Below, in pieces: positions 50,945 to 62,820 of a stretch of 64,000 bases of DNA. Made by a program: the position numbers and the translations under genes. This stretch comes from Lycium barbarum (taxonomy: Eukaryota; Streptophyta; Magnoliopsida; Solanales; Solanaceae). The notes beneath the pieces are model-generated. The model searched no databases, was not told the DNA's origin, and saw only the letters and a program-made list of their open reading frames with translations. The DNA is taken from NCBI RefSeq assembly GCF_019175385.1, contig NC_083339.1, forward strand, positions 49,218,282 through 49,282,281. The letters run 5' to 3'. The stretch's first letter is position 1; each line of letters begins with the position of its first letter.

Positions 50945-51849
50945 CTTTTTTGATTCGTATACTTTTGGATTGTAATATTGCTATGTTTTCTTGGATATGT
51001 ATATTTTTTTTTATGATAGTTTTAATTCGAATTAGATGTACTTTTGAAGGTGAATTGGATTGTAGGAAGTAGTTTATGGATGTTTTAGCTTTACGATGTT
51101 TAAGTATTTGAATGTAGAAAGTAGTTTATGGTTGTTTAACTTTACGATGTTCAAGTGTTTGAATGTAGTTTTAAGGATATTTAGAAGTACTTTAAATTGA
51201 AACTTGAGGTTGAATTTGATTTTAGAATGTGAAGTTTATGATTATAGAAGTACTTTGATGAGTTGCATTGTTGATTTGGTTGATGAATGTGACTGGCAGG
51301 TGGGCTGCTGTAAAAGCAGCTGAATGCTGGATTTTTTTTTCCAGGTTTTCGACCTCGTGAGGTCGAAAATTCATCCAGATATTGATAATTTTCGACCTCA
51401 TAAGGTCGAAATTGTACTCAGAAATTAGAATTTCACCCGCACGAGGTCGAAAATCTGGGCAACATTTTGAATTTCGACCTCATGAGGTCGAAATTTGGCA
51501 ACAATATTGCTAAATTTCGACCGCATGCGGTCGAAATTCTGAAAATATTTTTTTATTATTTTTATCTTCTATCATATTTCGACCGCGTGCGGTCGAAATT
51601 TTTTATTAATAATTAAATAAAAATAACTTTTTCGACCTCAGGTGGTTGAAAAATTTATTTTCATAATTTAGTTAGAAAACTTATTTCGACCGCGTGAGGT
51701 CAAAAAGTTTCGACCACGTGAGGTCGAAAAACAATTCACCCTAGCTGTTAGCGACCATGCCTTGTGGTCGAAATTTTGGTCGAAAATTGGCCTTTTCGAC
51801 CTCGTGTGGTCGAAAACTTTGGTCAAATTTCACTGTTTTTTTAGTAGTG
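50945..51849 (+). mobile_element. CACTA transposon right end with subterminal palindromes
   Basis: The end reads CTGTTTTTTTAGTAGTG. From 51348 to 51815 there are about ten TTCGACC-N-GGTCGAA palindromes (for example TTTCGACCTCATGAGGTCG at 51473 and TTTCGACCGCATGCGGTCG at 51515). They are presumed transposase-binding subterminal repeats, as known for En/Spm. The left end was not found between 49286 and 50648. Confidence 0.8.
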
Positions 51850-51862
51850 CGCTTATTTGACA

Positions 51863-52300
51863 CTGTTTTGATGGTTGTTACATATTGTTTCATAATTGTA
51901 TTGTACTGTATCGTGTTGGATTGTTGTGATTAACACAACATTTGTAATGTGTTGTAATGTGTTATATTGTATCATATTGTATTATTTTGATTAACATGAA
52001 TAGATTGTATCATTTTTTGTCGTTACATAATCTAATACATACCTACGAGAAAAGTAGGGTATCAGATAGAGCTATCATGAAAAGGTAGGATAAATGATAA
52101 ATATAATTATTACATAATAAAAATGAGCGAAAAAGATAAGGTGACGACGTGATAACACCAGATCGGAGGTTATATAAAATAGAATTTTTCGTCGTTATGT
52201 AACAATGGATTTAACGATACGATATATTAAAATTTAAATAACCATTTTATTTAAACTATCAACACAATGCAATACAATAGGTAACAACCATCCAAACAAG
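51863..52300. mobile_element. MITE with long inverted repeats
   Basis: The left side GATGGTTGTTACATATTGTT and the right side (reverse complement GATGGTTGTTACCTATTGTA) are inverted repeats of about 40 bp. There is a second inner pair around CGTTACATAA and TTATGTAACG. Target duplication not settled. Confidence 0.6.
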
Positions 52301-52383
52301 ACGCGTTATTGTGAGGTCTTTTTAATAGAAATTTTACTTTTAGGCAAAGAATTTTAGCTTGGACGTAGTAGCTACAATCTCGT

Positions 52384-53802
52384 TGATAAGTGATGTGGCG
52401 TGATTTTACGCCACAATCGATGCTTTTCTACTATAAGATTTACTTGTTTTTAAGCAAGTCTATGTGATTTTACGTGGTTTTTAGTGTTTTTCAGGAAACG
52501 GAACAGATTCTGAATGAAAACAGTTGAAAGTGCAGAAGTGGTCGTAAACTCAGTTTACGGTCCGTATTGTTAAACACGGGTCGTATTCCATGGGAGTATT
52601 AAAGAATAAGAAGAACCAGAAAGGCAGGCTGAGGAAATGGTGATTTATGAACAACTTTTACGGACCGTATTCCACTTTACGGTCGGTATTTCAAAGCGTA
52701 TTTAACCATTCCAGCATCTGGCAGAAAGTCGAAGTTTTGAAAGATGAAAGACGACTGGGTTGTTTATGGATCATAAACCAATTTACGGTCCGTATCTCAA
52801 GAGATTGAAGTTACTCAAAATTGGAAGGAAGACCTAGCCGTAAACTGGTTTACGGTCCGTATTTCACTTTACGGACCGTATTTCGTATCGACGGGGACCA
52901 AAGTGCAAATCTACAACTTTCACGTTTTCAGAACCTATAAATAGTCACTGTAGGGTCTTAATAGTTATCAGTTATTATATTTTGACTTTTGGCTTAGAAC
53001 ATTAATTACTCTCTAGTTTTTGAAGGTTCAAACATCAAATCAAGTATTATCAATTCCTTTTTTCTTCCAAAGTAAGCAATTATGAATTCTTCAATTTCTT
53101 ATTTCTTGTTCTTTGTCATGAGTAGCTAAATTCCCTTACTAGGGTTGTGAGCCCAATGATGGGTGTTGTGTGATTGAGTTGTGATTGATATACACATAAT
53201 GGATTATTAGGGTTTATTTATTCTTCATTCTTCATTCATAATTAATGGTTGCAAACATTGATTAAAGCCATAAACCTTGATTTATTTGGGAAAATAATTA
53301 GGGTTGGTAAGAATAAATAACAAGGACTCAAAGCTTTAAACTTTGTTTAATAAATTCACTTAGGAATAAGAAGAATTTACTTGGCATGATTAATCGTTTT
53401 TCATAGTTACTTTCTTATATTTGGGAAAATCATAGAAAGAGATAATCTTTATTTATGGGAAATAGTAGAGATTCATATAGAGATTAATTGTATTCATATA
53501 ATGATCCATTAGAAGTATATCAAGATCAATACTCTTGATCGTACACTCTATCTAACGGGGACACAACCTTAGTTTCTTTTACCATAAATTTCCACCAAAG
53601 CAAGTAGATAGCAATTAGTCATAGAAAAACCAACTATTACCAAAACCATCGGATTAAGACATTAGACCTAAGCTTAGCACCCTACGACTTTAGTAACCTT
53701 TTCACACCATATTCCCTGTGGGATTCGACCCCAACCTTGTTGGGTTACTATATTTGACAACGTCCACGTTATACCATTTATAGGTGTAATTTGAGCGTAT
53801 CA
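52384..53802 (+). repeat. 5' LTR of Athila-type element
   Basis: Starts TGATAAGTGATG (52384, best guess) and ends GAGCGTATCA at 53802, next to the primer site. Its first third (52547-52890) has six TTTACGG-CCGTA words. It has no coding function. Confidence 0.65.
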
Positions 53803-53807
53803 AATTT

Positions 53808-53825
53808 TGGCATCGTTGCCGGGGA
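53808..53825 (+). other. primer binding site, Athila type
   Basis: TGGCATCGTTGCCGGGGA, close to the TGGCGCCGTTGCCGGGGA site usual in Athila elements. Confidence 0.8.
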
Positions 53826-53922
53826 ATACGGTTATGAAATTACTAAATAGTGTTTGCTTTGATTGAAGTCTTTTGCTTATTCCATCACACCTTGTTTGCT
53901 ACTCTGTGTAAACCAGGTGAAC

Positions 53923-55516
53923 ATGAATCAGAATTAGCAAAATCAACGTGCTGGCAACCAGGGGAATCGGTTGAACAATCAGCGAATGAATCAGATGATG
54001 AGAATATTTTCGCTGATCTTGTTCCGGAGGAGGACTATGCATCTTCTATTGTTCAGCCTCGAGTTGCAGCTGCTTGCGAGAAAATTGACTCCTCTCTATA
54101 CCAGTTGTTGAAGCTTGAGGGATACTTTCGGAACTCTACCGAGAATGACCCTCAACGTCATTTGCATAATTTTATGGATGTGTGTGCTAATCACATCCAG
54201 AACAACGTTCCACAAGATGCTATTTGGTTGAGGTTATTCAAATATTCCTTAACCAGGGAGGCAAGAACATGGTTTGAGAAGCTGCCCAGAAATTTGATTA
54301 CTTCATGGGCAGAGATAGTGACTGCTTTTCTCACAAAATGGTACCCCCTAGCAAGAAGGCTGAAATTTGTGACAAGATATATGAATTTAAGCAGGGACCG
54401 GGGGAAAAACTATATGAAGCCTAGGAGAGATTCAAGGAGTATTTGCAGAAGAGCCCGACTCATGATTTTCCAGAACACATATTAATGGAGAAGTTCTACC
54501 GAGGGCTAGATCCAGTGACGCAGTTAGTTGCTAATAATGCAGCTGATGGTTGTTTCATGAACAAAACTTATCGACGAGTGACCAACATACTTAACAAGCT
54601 GACGACTCATAATCAGGCTTGGCACTCAAACAATGCTGATGTGGTACCATATGGTAGTGCTATGATCTAGAATATAGTAAAGGAGAATCAAGACACCCAA
54701 CGAACATTGGCAAAACTTGCAACAAATATTTCCTTGCTAACGAAGAAGTTTGATGAATCCCAAATCAAGAAGGTAAATGTTTGTGAGGATGATGCAGTTT
54801 TTCCAAAAGGGATGTACCATACTCAAGATGGTCCGTTCCATGATGGGCCACCTATGCAGGTTGAAGATGCTAATTAAGTTAATAACTCTCAAGGGGGTTA
54901 CCAAAGACAGAACTACCAAGGTGGTTATCAGAATCAGAATCAATGGAGACCTCAGCAAGGTCAAGGTGCTTATTACAACTCTGGGAACTACAACAATAAT
55001 TATGGTGGTGCGAACCAAGGGAGCTACAACAACAATAACAATTTTGGGAACAAGAGTTCCAATCCTTATATACCACCGAAAGGGCAGTCAACAGAGCAAG
55101 GTAGTTCGAAGGTTGAATCAATGCTTGAGAAGATTCTGGCCAATCAATCTAAGTCTGAAAGGACTTTATCTGGGCTGACAGAAATAGTGGGTTCCCATAC
55201 AGCAGCTATTCAGAAGCTTGAGTCACAGATGAGGGATATTTCTAGAGAGCAGCACCTTCCTAAAAAGGGAGGACTTCCGAGTGACACTATTCCAAATCCA
55301 AAGAATGTGGGAGGCGGTGTAGACCGTGTGTTTGCCATCACTACTAGGATTGGTAAAATACTCCAGGGGGCTGATGAGAAGGTGATTGATCTTGAGCCGA
55401 TAGATGCAGAGGATGAGGTGCAGTTTGAAGCACCCATTATTGTTGAAAAGAATCCTATTGACAAGAAGGTTGCTGATATTCTAGAGATGGTGAAGGAAGC
55501 TGATAACATAAGCTAG
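53923..55516 (+). pseudogene. gag of Athila-type element, broken
   Basis: The probable start ATG is at 53923 (MNQN, then a stop). A frame change leads into 54000-54410 with DPQRHLHNFMDVC, WLRLFKYSLTREARTWF and TAFLTKWYPL. This is the retrotransposon gag core, as in the Retrotrans_gag family. Another frameshift near 54410 leads to 54443-54670 with FYRGLDPVTQLVANNAADGC. A Asn/Gly/Gln-rich tract follows (54890-55080; NYNNNYGGANQGSYNNNN), probably disordered and RNA-binding. A coiled-coil-like helix lies near 55120-55250. Stops occur at 54668, 54876 and 55514. It would form the particle shell. Confidence 0.8.
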
Positions 55517-55543
55517 CAGACTATAATAGGGGCTCTCCACCCT

Positions 55544-56640
55544 TTGACGCAGCTTTTCAAATCTAAACCTCCCTTTCCTCATAGGTTGGTAAAGAAGAAG
55601 GAAGATGCTAAGTTCGAGAAGTTTTATGATCAGTTGAAGCAGTTATCTCTAAATTTTCCCTTCTTGGAAGATGTCAAGGAGATGCCCGGTTTTGCTAAAT
55701 ATTTGAAGGATCTGCTGACCAAGAAGAAAACGGTTCAACATGAAACCGTGAGTTTGACTCACACTGTGAGTTCCATCATTTCAACTACAACTGTTTAGAA
55801 AAAGCGAGATCCTGGGGCGTTCACCATTCCTTGTTCTGTTGGGCACCATGATTTTGCTCGTGCTTTGTTTGATAATGGGGCGAGCATTAATTTGATGCCC
55901 CTTTCTATATACAAACAATCAGGTTTGTGGATGTCAAGGCCGACTACTATGAGGTTACAAATGGCTGATAGGTCTATCAAAATACCTGTTGGGGTGGTTG
56001 ATGATGTACTTGTGCGGGTTGGTGATTTTATGTTGCCCGCTGATTTTGTGATTCTTGACTGTGTTGTTGATCGGGACATTCCTGTTATTCTGGGGAGACC
56101 TTTCCTTGCTACAGGGAGAGCTCTGATGGATTCGGAGAAAAATGAAATCAAGTTTCGAGTCAACAATAAAGAAGTAACTTTTCAGGCTAGCAAAGGGATG
56201 AAGTTACCAAGTGCTTGCGAGAGTATTTCGGTAATTGATTCGTTTGATGTTGTTGATGAAGCAGTGGAGTTCAAGATGGAAGAAGAAAGTTTGGGTGAAG
56301 CTCTAGCTGGTATTCTTGTGAATTTCGATGCTAAGGACATGGAAGGCTATGTGGAGACAGTTAATTCACTTGTTGGGTTGGGTTCATATTCATACCACCC
56401 AAAGAAGCTAAATCTTGATCTGGAAAATAGAACAACTCCTCCAGCAAAGCCTTCGATCATTGAGCCACTTAAGTTGGAGCTTAAACAGCTCCCATCACAT
56501 CTGAAGTATGAGTTCCTTGGTTCGGACAATACATTGCCAGTGATTGTTTCAGCCCTACTGACTGAGGAGCAGATTTTACAGCTTTTGGAGGTGTTGAGGG
56601 AATATAGGTGTGCTATTGGTTGGACCATAGTAGACATTCG
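55544..56640 (+). pseudogene. protease region of Athila-type element
   Basis: 55544-55798 is a linker with FLEDVKEMPGFAKYLKDLL, usual just before Athila protease. After a stop, 55865-56200 is the retropepsin-like domain: FDNGASINLMPLSIYKQ around the active Asp (DNGA where D-S/T-GA is common in the family at large) and VILGRPFLATGRALMD as the C-terminal strand. 56200-56640 is a linker to RT. It would cut the polyprotein. Frame is open from 55865 to 56995. Confidence 0.8.
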
Positions 56641-57498
56641 AGGTATTCCATCTGGGATCTGTGAGCACAAAATCCAGTTAGATGAGGATAGAAAACCGAG
56701 TGTAGAGCATCAGAGGCGACTGAACGAGAATATGCAAGAGGTCGTCAAGAAAGAGATCATCAAATGGTTGGATGCGGGAGTGGTTTACCCAATTGCTGAT
56801 AGTAAATGGGTGAGCCCAGTACAATGTGTTCCTAAGAAGGGCGGCATCACTGTGGTGCCGAATGCAAAGAATGAGTTAATCCCAGCTAGAACCGTAATCG
56901 GATGGAGATTTGCTTGGACTATCGCAAACTCAACACAACCACATGCAAGGACCATTTCCCCATGCCTTTTATTGATCAAATTCTTGATAGGATAGCGGGG
57001 CGTTCCTACTATTGCTTTCTTGATGGTTATTCGAGCTACAATCAGATCAACATTGCTTTGGAAGATCAGGAGAAGACCACTTTTACTTGTCCTTATGGGA
57101 CGTTTGCATTTAGCCGGATGCCTTTTGGTTTGTGTAATGCACCAGCCACTTGTTAGAGGTGCATGATGTCAATCTTCTCTGACATGGTAGATGACTTCTT
57201 GGAAGTATTCATGGATGGTTTCTCTGTTGTGGGGGATTCGTTTGAAGATTGTCTTGGCCATCTGGGTCAAGTGCTAAAATGATGTGAGGAGACAAATCTC
57301 ATGCTAAATTGGGAGAAGTGCCATTTTATGGTGAAGGAAGGGATCGTCCTTGGTCACAAAATCTCTGAAAAGGGAATTGAGGTCGATCAAGCGAAAATTG
57401 ATGTGATTGTAAAACTTCCACCACCTATCTCAGTCAAAGTTGTCCGAAGTTTCTTGGGACATGCTGGGTTCTACAGGCGCTTCATCAAAGATTTCTAA
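56641..57498 (+). pseudogene. reverse transcriptase of Athila-type element, catalytic residue lost
   Basis: Starts in the protease frame with CEHKIQLDED, KWVSPVQCVPKKGGITVV; a frame change near 56900 continues CLDYRKLNTTTCKDHFPMPF and the fingers/palm FSRMPFGLCNAPATC. Stops follow at 57154 and 57280. The YVDD-equivalent reads VFMDGFSVVG, so the second catalytic Asp is Gly. Then [19 protein letters not shown] closes the domain. It could not copy RNA. Confidence 0.85.
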
Positions 57499-58557
57499 CC
57501 CAATGTGCAAGCTCCTTGAAAAAAAGGCTAAGTTTATGTTTGATGATAAGTGCCAGAAGGCGTTTGAGGAGCTAAAAGAGCGTCTCACTACTGCTCCTAT
57601 TATTGTTGCTCCTAACTGGTCCTTGCCATTTGAACTGATGTGTGATGCTAGTGGTTTAGCAATAGGTGTTGTGCTTAGGCAGAGGCACCATAAAATTATG
57701 CACCCGATCTATTATGCAAGCAGAACACTGAATGCTGCCCAGATGAATTACACAGTGACGGAGCAAGAGCTGCTTGCCATTGTGTTTGCTTTTGAGAAAT
57801 TTCGGGCCTACTTGTTGGGGTCCAAAGTACTGTTTTACACTTATCATGCAGCCTTGAGATACCTCATGGCAAAGAAGGAAGCAAAGCCGCGACTTATCAG
57901 ATGGGTGCTATTGCTGCAAGAGTTTGATTTTGAGGTGAAGGACCGCAAGGGCACTGAAAACCAGGTTGCTGACCATCTTTCTCGGCTTGAAAAAGCTAGG
58001 AGATCTTCTGATGAATTAGATATAGATGATGCTTTTCCAGACGAGAGGGTGTTGGCTGTGTCAATGGAGGTAGCACCGTGGTATGCTGACATTGCCAATT
58101 ATTTGGTAACAGGCGTAGTTCCAGAAGATATCAAACCTTGCCAAAAGAAGAAGTTCTTGCGGGATACTCGGCAGTACTATTGGGACGAGCCTTATTTGTT
58201 CCGAACATGCGCTGACAACATCATTCGGCGCTGTGTTCCGGAAAGTGAAGTGATGGTGATTCTAAAGGCGTGTCATGACTCTCTTGTTGGGGGTCATCAT
58301 AGTGGTAATCGGACTGCAGCTAAGGTACTTGAATGCGGTTATTACTGGCCGACCATCTTTCATGATGCTAATTTATTAGTGCGGTCTTGTGATCAATGTC
58401 AGAGGCAAGGGAATATAGGCAGAAGGCAAGAGATGCCTATGAATTTTGTTATGGAGGTAGAAGTGTTCGATGTCTGGGGGATTGACTTTATGGGACCCTT
58501 TGTGAGTTCAGGTGGCATGAAATACATCTTGGTTGCTGTGGATTATGTGTCAAAATA
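57499..58557 (+). pseudogene. RNase H and integrase N-terminus of Athila-type element
   Basis: Longest open piece of the element (372 codons from about 57440). RNase [15 protein letters not shown] (first Asp), [70 protein letters not shown]. Integrase zinc site: [12 protein letters not shown] then [11 protein letters not shown], an intact H-H-C-C. The integrase core begins with [10 protein letters not shown], first catalytic Asp present. A TAG ends the frame at 58556-58558. Confidence 0.88.
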
Positions 58558-59282
58558 GTAGAAGTTGTGGCTTTACCTAATAACGAGGCCAAGAGTGTCA
58601 TGGGGTTCCTCAAGAAGAACATATTTACTCGCTTTGGTACTCCGAGGGCTATAATCAGCGATGGTGGATCCCACTTTTGTAATAGAGCTTTCGCGGGACT
58701 GATGGAGAAATATGGGGTAAAACATAGGGTGGCAACACCTTATCATCCTCAGACAAGTAGGCAAGTTGAAGTGTCCAATAGGAGATCAAGACTATTCTAG
58801 CAAAGACAGTGAATGCGAATAGAACTGATTGGGCCCGCAAGCTCGATGATGCTCTATGGGCATACCGGATGGCTTTTAAGACTCCGATTGGAACTTCACC
58901 ATTCAAGCTTGTGTTCGGAAAAGCTTGTCACTTGCCGGTTGAACTTGAACACAAGGTCATGTGGGCTTTGAAGAGATTGAATATGGATTGGGAAGAAGCG
59001 ACCAAACTCAAGTTTTTTCAACTAAATGAGATGGATGAATTCCGGTACCAATCATACGAGAGTGCAGCACTATATAAAGAAAGAATGAAGCAATACCATG
59101 ACAAGAAAATCCTTAAGCGAGAGTTCTACAAGGGTGATCCTGTCTTGTTGTTCAACTCTCGGTTGAAGTTGCTACCGGGTAAGCTAAAATCAAGGTGGTC
59201 TGGTCCGTTTGAGGTGGTAGGCGTTTCACCCCATGGAGCGATTGAATTAAAGTCCGGAGATGGATTCGGACATTTAAGGTGA
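58558..59282 (+). pseudogene. integrase core and C-terminus of Athila-type element
   Basis: 58567-58800: [20 protein letters not shown] (second Asp) and [13 protein letters not shown] (with the Glu). A frameshift near 58790 leads to 58809-59282: [33 protein letters not shown] and the C-terminal [20 protein letters not shown]. All three D-D-E residues can be seen, but not in one frame. Confidence 0.87.
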
Positions 59283-60763
59283 ATGGGCAGAGGTTGAAAC
59301 ACTACCACGGGATGGTTTCGGAAGATAGAATAGTTGACAGATACCGGCTGAAGCACCTCGGAACGAACAATGATCTGGTGTACGCAGATAAGGAGTAAAT
59401 GGCCACCACCGTCGTGCCGTGACGTTAAATCAAGCGCTTCTTGGGAGGCAACCCAAGTGTAATGTTTATTTTTATTTTGTTTGTTTTTTATTACATATAG
59501 GGTAATGGTTGTTTTGGTGCAGGAATATATTGCAGAAAATATTGCTGAATAGCAGGTAAGTTAAATAGTAAGAGATTGTTTCGCAACATTGCAAAATACG
59601 CCTGCAGTTTACGGACCGTATTTCACAATACGGCTCGTAAAATTGGGCGTATTTAACAATGTCACAAAACAGTAAGCACTGTAATGCAACATGGAGGTTT
59701 ACGACCACAGAAGACAGACCATATTGTGAAATACGGTCCGTAAATCTGATCGTAATCTTTCATGAGACAATACAGTGTACTGCCCGTATCGAACACCTCT
59801 AAATACAGGTCGTAAATCACTTTACAGACCGTATTAAAAAAAATCGCAGCCATTTAAAACACGGGTAGAGAGAGACAGGAGTTATAACCTTTAAACTTCA
59901 TACCACACGATCCAAACCACATAACTCCCTAACTTCATAACTTCTTTCCAACCCCCATCACAAACCCACGATTTCCCACCAAAAACTCATCATCTTCCAT
60001 TTTCTAGACTCCATAAATACACAACTCACTCTCACAAAACTCGAAATCTCTCTGCCCTAGGTCGAAAATTGGTTGTTATTGAAGTTGTTCTCTCAAAGTC
60101 CTTCAAGTTATCATCTATTGGTTCATCGTTAAAAAGGTATGATTGACACTCTCTACTCTTATTTTACTCCATTGAGTATGCACTTGGTGGTAAGTGTTGA
60201 TTAGGCTAGGGGTTTGTACAAATTAAGTGTTTACTTATCTTGGTTAATGATCTTGTATGGGGATAACAGTATTTAATCCTTTGAATTCTCTTGGGAAGTT
60301 GTTAATAAGACCAAATGGGTTGGAGGGCATTCCATACCTTGGAATTCAAAGAATTTGAGGTTTTGGTCTGCCCACCAATAGGATGACTCGTGAGCGATTA
60401 ATGAAAAATTGATAGAAAATGGGGTGAAGTCAGAGTAACCTAATCCCCAAAACAATGTGAAACCGAGATGTGTAATAAAATCCAGAAATCAAAACATGTT
60501 CTATGTCTGTGATGCGAAAAACGATCACACTTTACGGATCGTATTTCAGTTTACGGTCCGTCTTTAAGCATTTCACTGAGGGACAGAAAGGTCTCCAAGA
60601 AAATGAGCAGTTTACGATCTCAGTTTACGGACCGTATTTCAATTTTCGGTCCGTCTTTTGAGTTTACGGTCACAGACAGAACACAGTTTTTGTGCACAGT
60701 TAGTTTGTTCTTATTTTTGATCGGATGTTCCATGGTAGCTAATATGATGTGTCTTTTGTAGGA
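59283..60763 (+). promoter_or_regulatory. pol-ORF3 interval: palindrome clusters, possible promoter and intron
   Basis: Holds TTTACGGACCGTA-type words at 59606-59830 and again at 60530-60672. Between them are a TATA-like CCATAAATAC (about 60010) and a splice-donor-like AAAAAG/GTATGA near 60135. The acceptor-like TTTTGTAG ends at 60761, three bases before the ATG of ORF3. This reads like a small promoter, exon and intron feeding the third ORF. Spliced subgenomic RNAs are known for Athila env-like ORFs. No gene of its own. Confidence 0.4.
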
Positions 60764-62820
60764 ATGGGTCAGAAAAAGAGTGCAAGGAAAGCGGGGGACA
60801 AAAGCACAGGCACAAGAAAGAAAGTGCTCTTGGATTCGAAGTTGATAGACGAACCCTCCAATTTGAAAGGGGAAAAATCAGGATCCGAGTGCGCAGAAGT
60901 TATACCGCTACCAAAGGTCAGGGGGGGCCCCACGCAAGGCATATCGGCAAGGCCATCACAGCCCCCACCTATGACCCCATCCAAGTCTGTGTCGGAAGCC
61001 TCCCACTTTAAAGAGGGGGATTCTGACGCGGAAGTATCAAGCAGGGGGCAGCCCACCAAACGGATCAGGAGAGTGACTCAGTGGGGCCAAGTGCTGGTAA
61101 TGCTCAAGATGATGGCACGCCACCAGAGAGTCGTAACCTAGCCGTCCGGACCAAACGGCTGGAGGAAGAAAAACTTCGATTCTCGGTCAAAGGGTTAAAA
61201 AAATTGTATGACCAATGGATGGTTGGGACAAAAATTGGGGGACAGCCGCAGAGGAAAATATTTGAGGAGCGGCGACGGATTTTCGATGGTATTTCGGCTC
61301 ATCCACAGCTGGACGATACCATCAAAATGTAAAAGCTGGATGTTTTCACTCATGAACCAGGTGACTATGCTCCGCACGTTGTGAGGGAATTCTATACCTC
61401 ATATGGGGCCATGTTGATGTCAATGAAGAAGCCTAGTCGTGCTTGGCATGAAATACCCATTTTGGATAATGTGACAGTCCGGAACTCACTTGTCGATATT
61501 TCCTCCAAAGCCATCAACAAAGTTCTATTTGGAAATGATTTTGTGGCGCGTACCGATCTAAGCCTATTCCTAGACAAAAGAGAAAGGAAAGACAAGAAAT
61601 CTGTGAGAGAATGGACTGCTGCTATTATCACATCTGAGCCACATAAGAAAAAATGGACAAATGATGGGCGAGTCAAGATTGCTAAAAGTTGCTTGTCCAC
61701 GGAAGCTAAGTTTTGGTGGACGTTGCTTAGGTACAGGATCACTCCAACCCAGGCGGATAATACCCTTTCCACCAGTCAGGTAGTCACTATTGCCTCGTTG
61801 ATGTCAAAGTATCCAATGAATATTGGAGAGCTTATTGCTGAGGAGCTGCATGTGCGGGGACACAAGCCTAACCAGAACATGGTATTTCCGTGTCTTATCA
61901 CGGAATTGTGTAGACGGGCGAGGATATTTCAGCTTCCGGAATGGGACGGCACCATCACAGCTGCCCGTATGGGAGATTGGAGGAATAATAAGGTAAAGGG
62001 CAAGAAGGACCAAGAGGCAAATCAGTCCGGTGATGACGACGACACTCAGTTAGATTTGAGTCCGAGCCATGCTTATGGGACTGACCTAGTAGAGCCCGAG
62101 ATTGGTGCTGCTGCTACGGCGACTGATGCTCCCACTACAGGTGTCCCAGATACCGTAGAGGCACCGGCTTTTGTAGCCGAGATAGGTGTTTCTGAGGCGA
62201 GGCCTCCACCACCACCTCTAGCCACACAGGGCCCTCCTTCTGGGTCTACCACTGCCGCTGAGATAGCCGAGCCTGCCGATTCAGAGCTGGAGTTGCTTCA
62301 CTTCAGCCATGCTAATTATAGCCAAATTGCAGTCAAGGCAGTGAGGGCTGAAAGTCAAGTAGGCAAAATTTTGTAACAATTTAAGCCAAAAGTGGTAAAA
62401 ATAGTGCAGCAGTTGGTTACAGAGGCAACCACAGAGATCCGTGCAGAGTTCGAGAAAAAGCACGAATTGTGTCAGGCTAGACTGGATAGTTTTGAGTCGA
62501 AATTGTTGACTCGCGAGCAGACCACACCCGGTGGGGAGTCTGTCTCATTGAGGGGTGAGTTAGATAAGTTGAAGAAGGAGCTGGAGGCACTCAAAGCGCA
62601 AGGCATGGTGGCCGCACCAGTGCCAGCACCACGTGCTATTTTGCCTTATACGTTTAAAGTGCTGGATCTGATGGATTCTGAGGAGGAGGCGGAAGATGCT
62701 GAACCCCGTGTGCGAGATACAGGCAAAAGGGTCCGTGAGACATTGGAGACCCCAGAGGAGTTGGCTATGAGAATAAAGAAAACAGAAGAAAAGGAAATGC
62801 AGCAGACCATTTTTTAGTCA
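60764..62820 (+). pseudogene. third ORF of Athila-type element (putative plant transposon protein domain)
   Basis: ATG at 60764 (MGQKKSARKAGDKST) opens a basic, Ser/Pro-rich N-terminus to about 61080. A frame change continues with RTKRLEEEKLRFSVKGLKKL, and a stop at 61330. 61381-62376 is a long open piece (331 codons) with WHEIPILDNVTVRNSLVD, CLSTEAKFWWTLLRYRITPT and HVRGHKPNQNMVFPCLITEL. From memory this matches the 'putative plant transposon protein' domain found after integrase in Athila-like elements. A Pro/Ala-rich and then coiled-coil-like tail follows (62392-62817; LRGELDKLKKELEALK), after a stop at 62374-62376. Often called env-like by position; I see no signal peptide or membrane segment. 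Function unknown. Confidence 0.75.

Noticed and set aside
54737..55178. overlapping open frames on both strands in the Athila gag tail
   Set aside because: They shadow the Asn/Gly/Gln-rich gag tract, whose repetitive codons leave other frames open.
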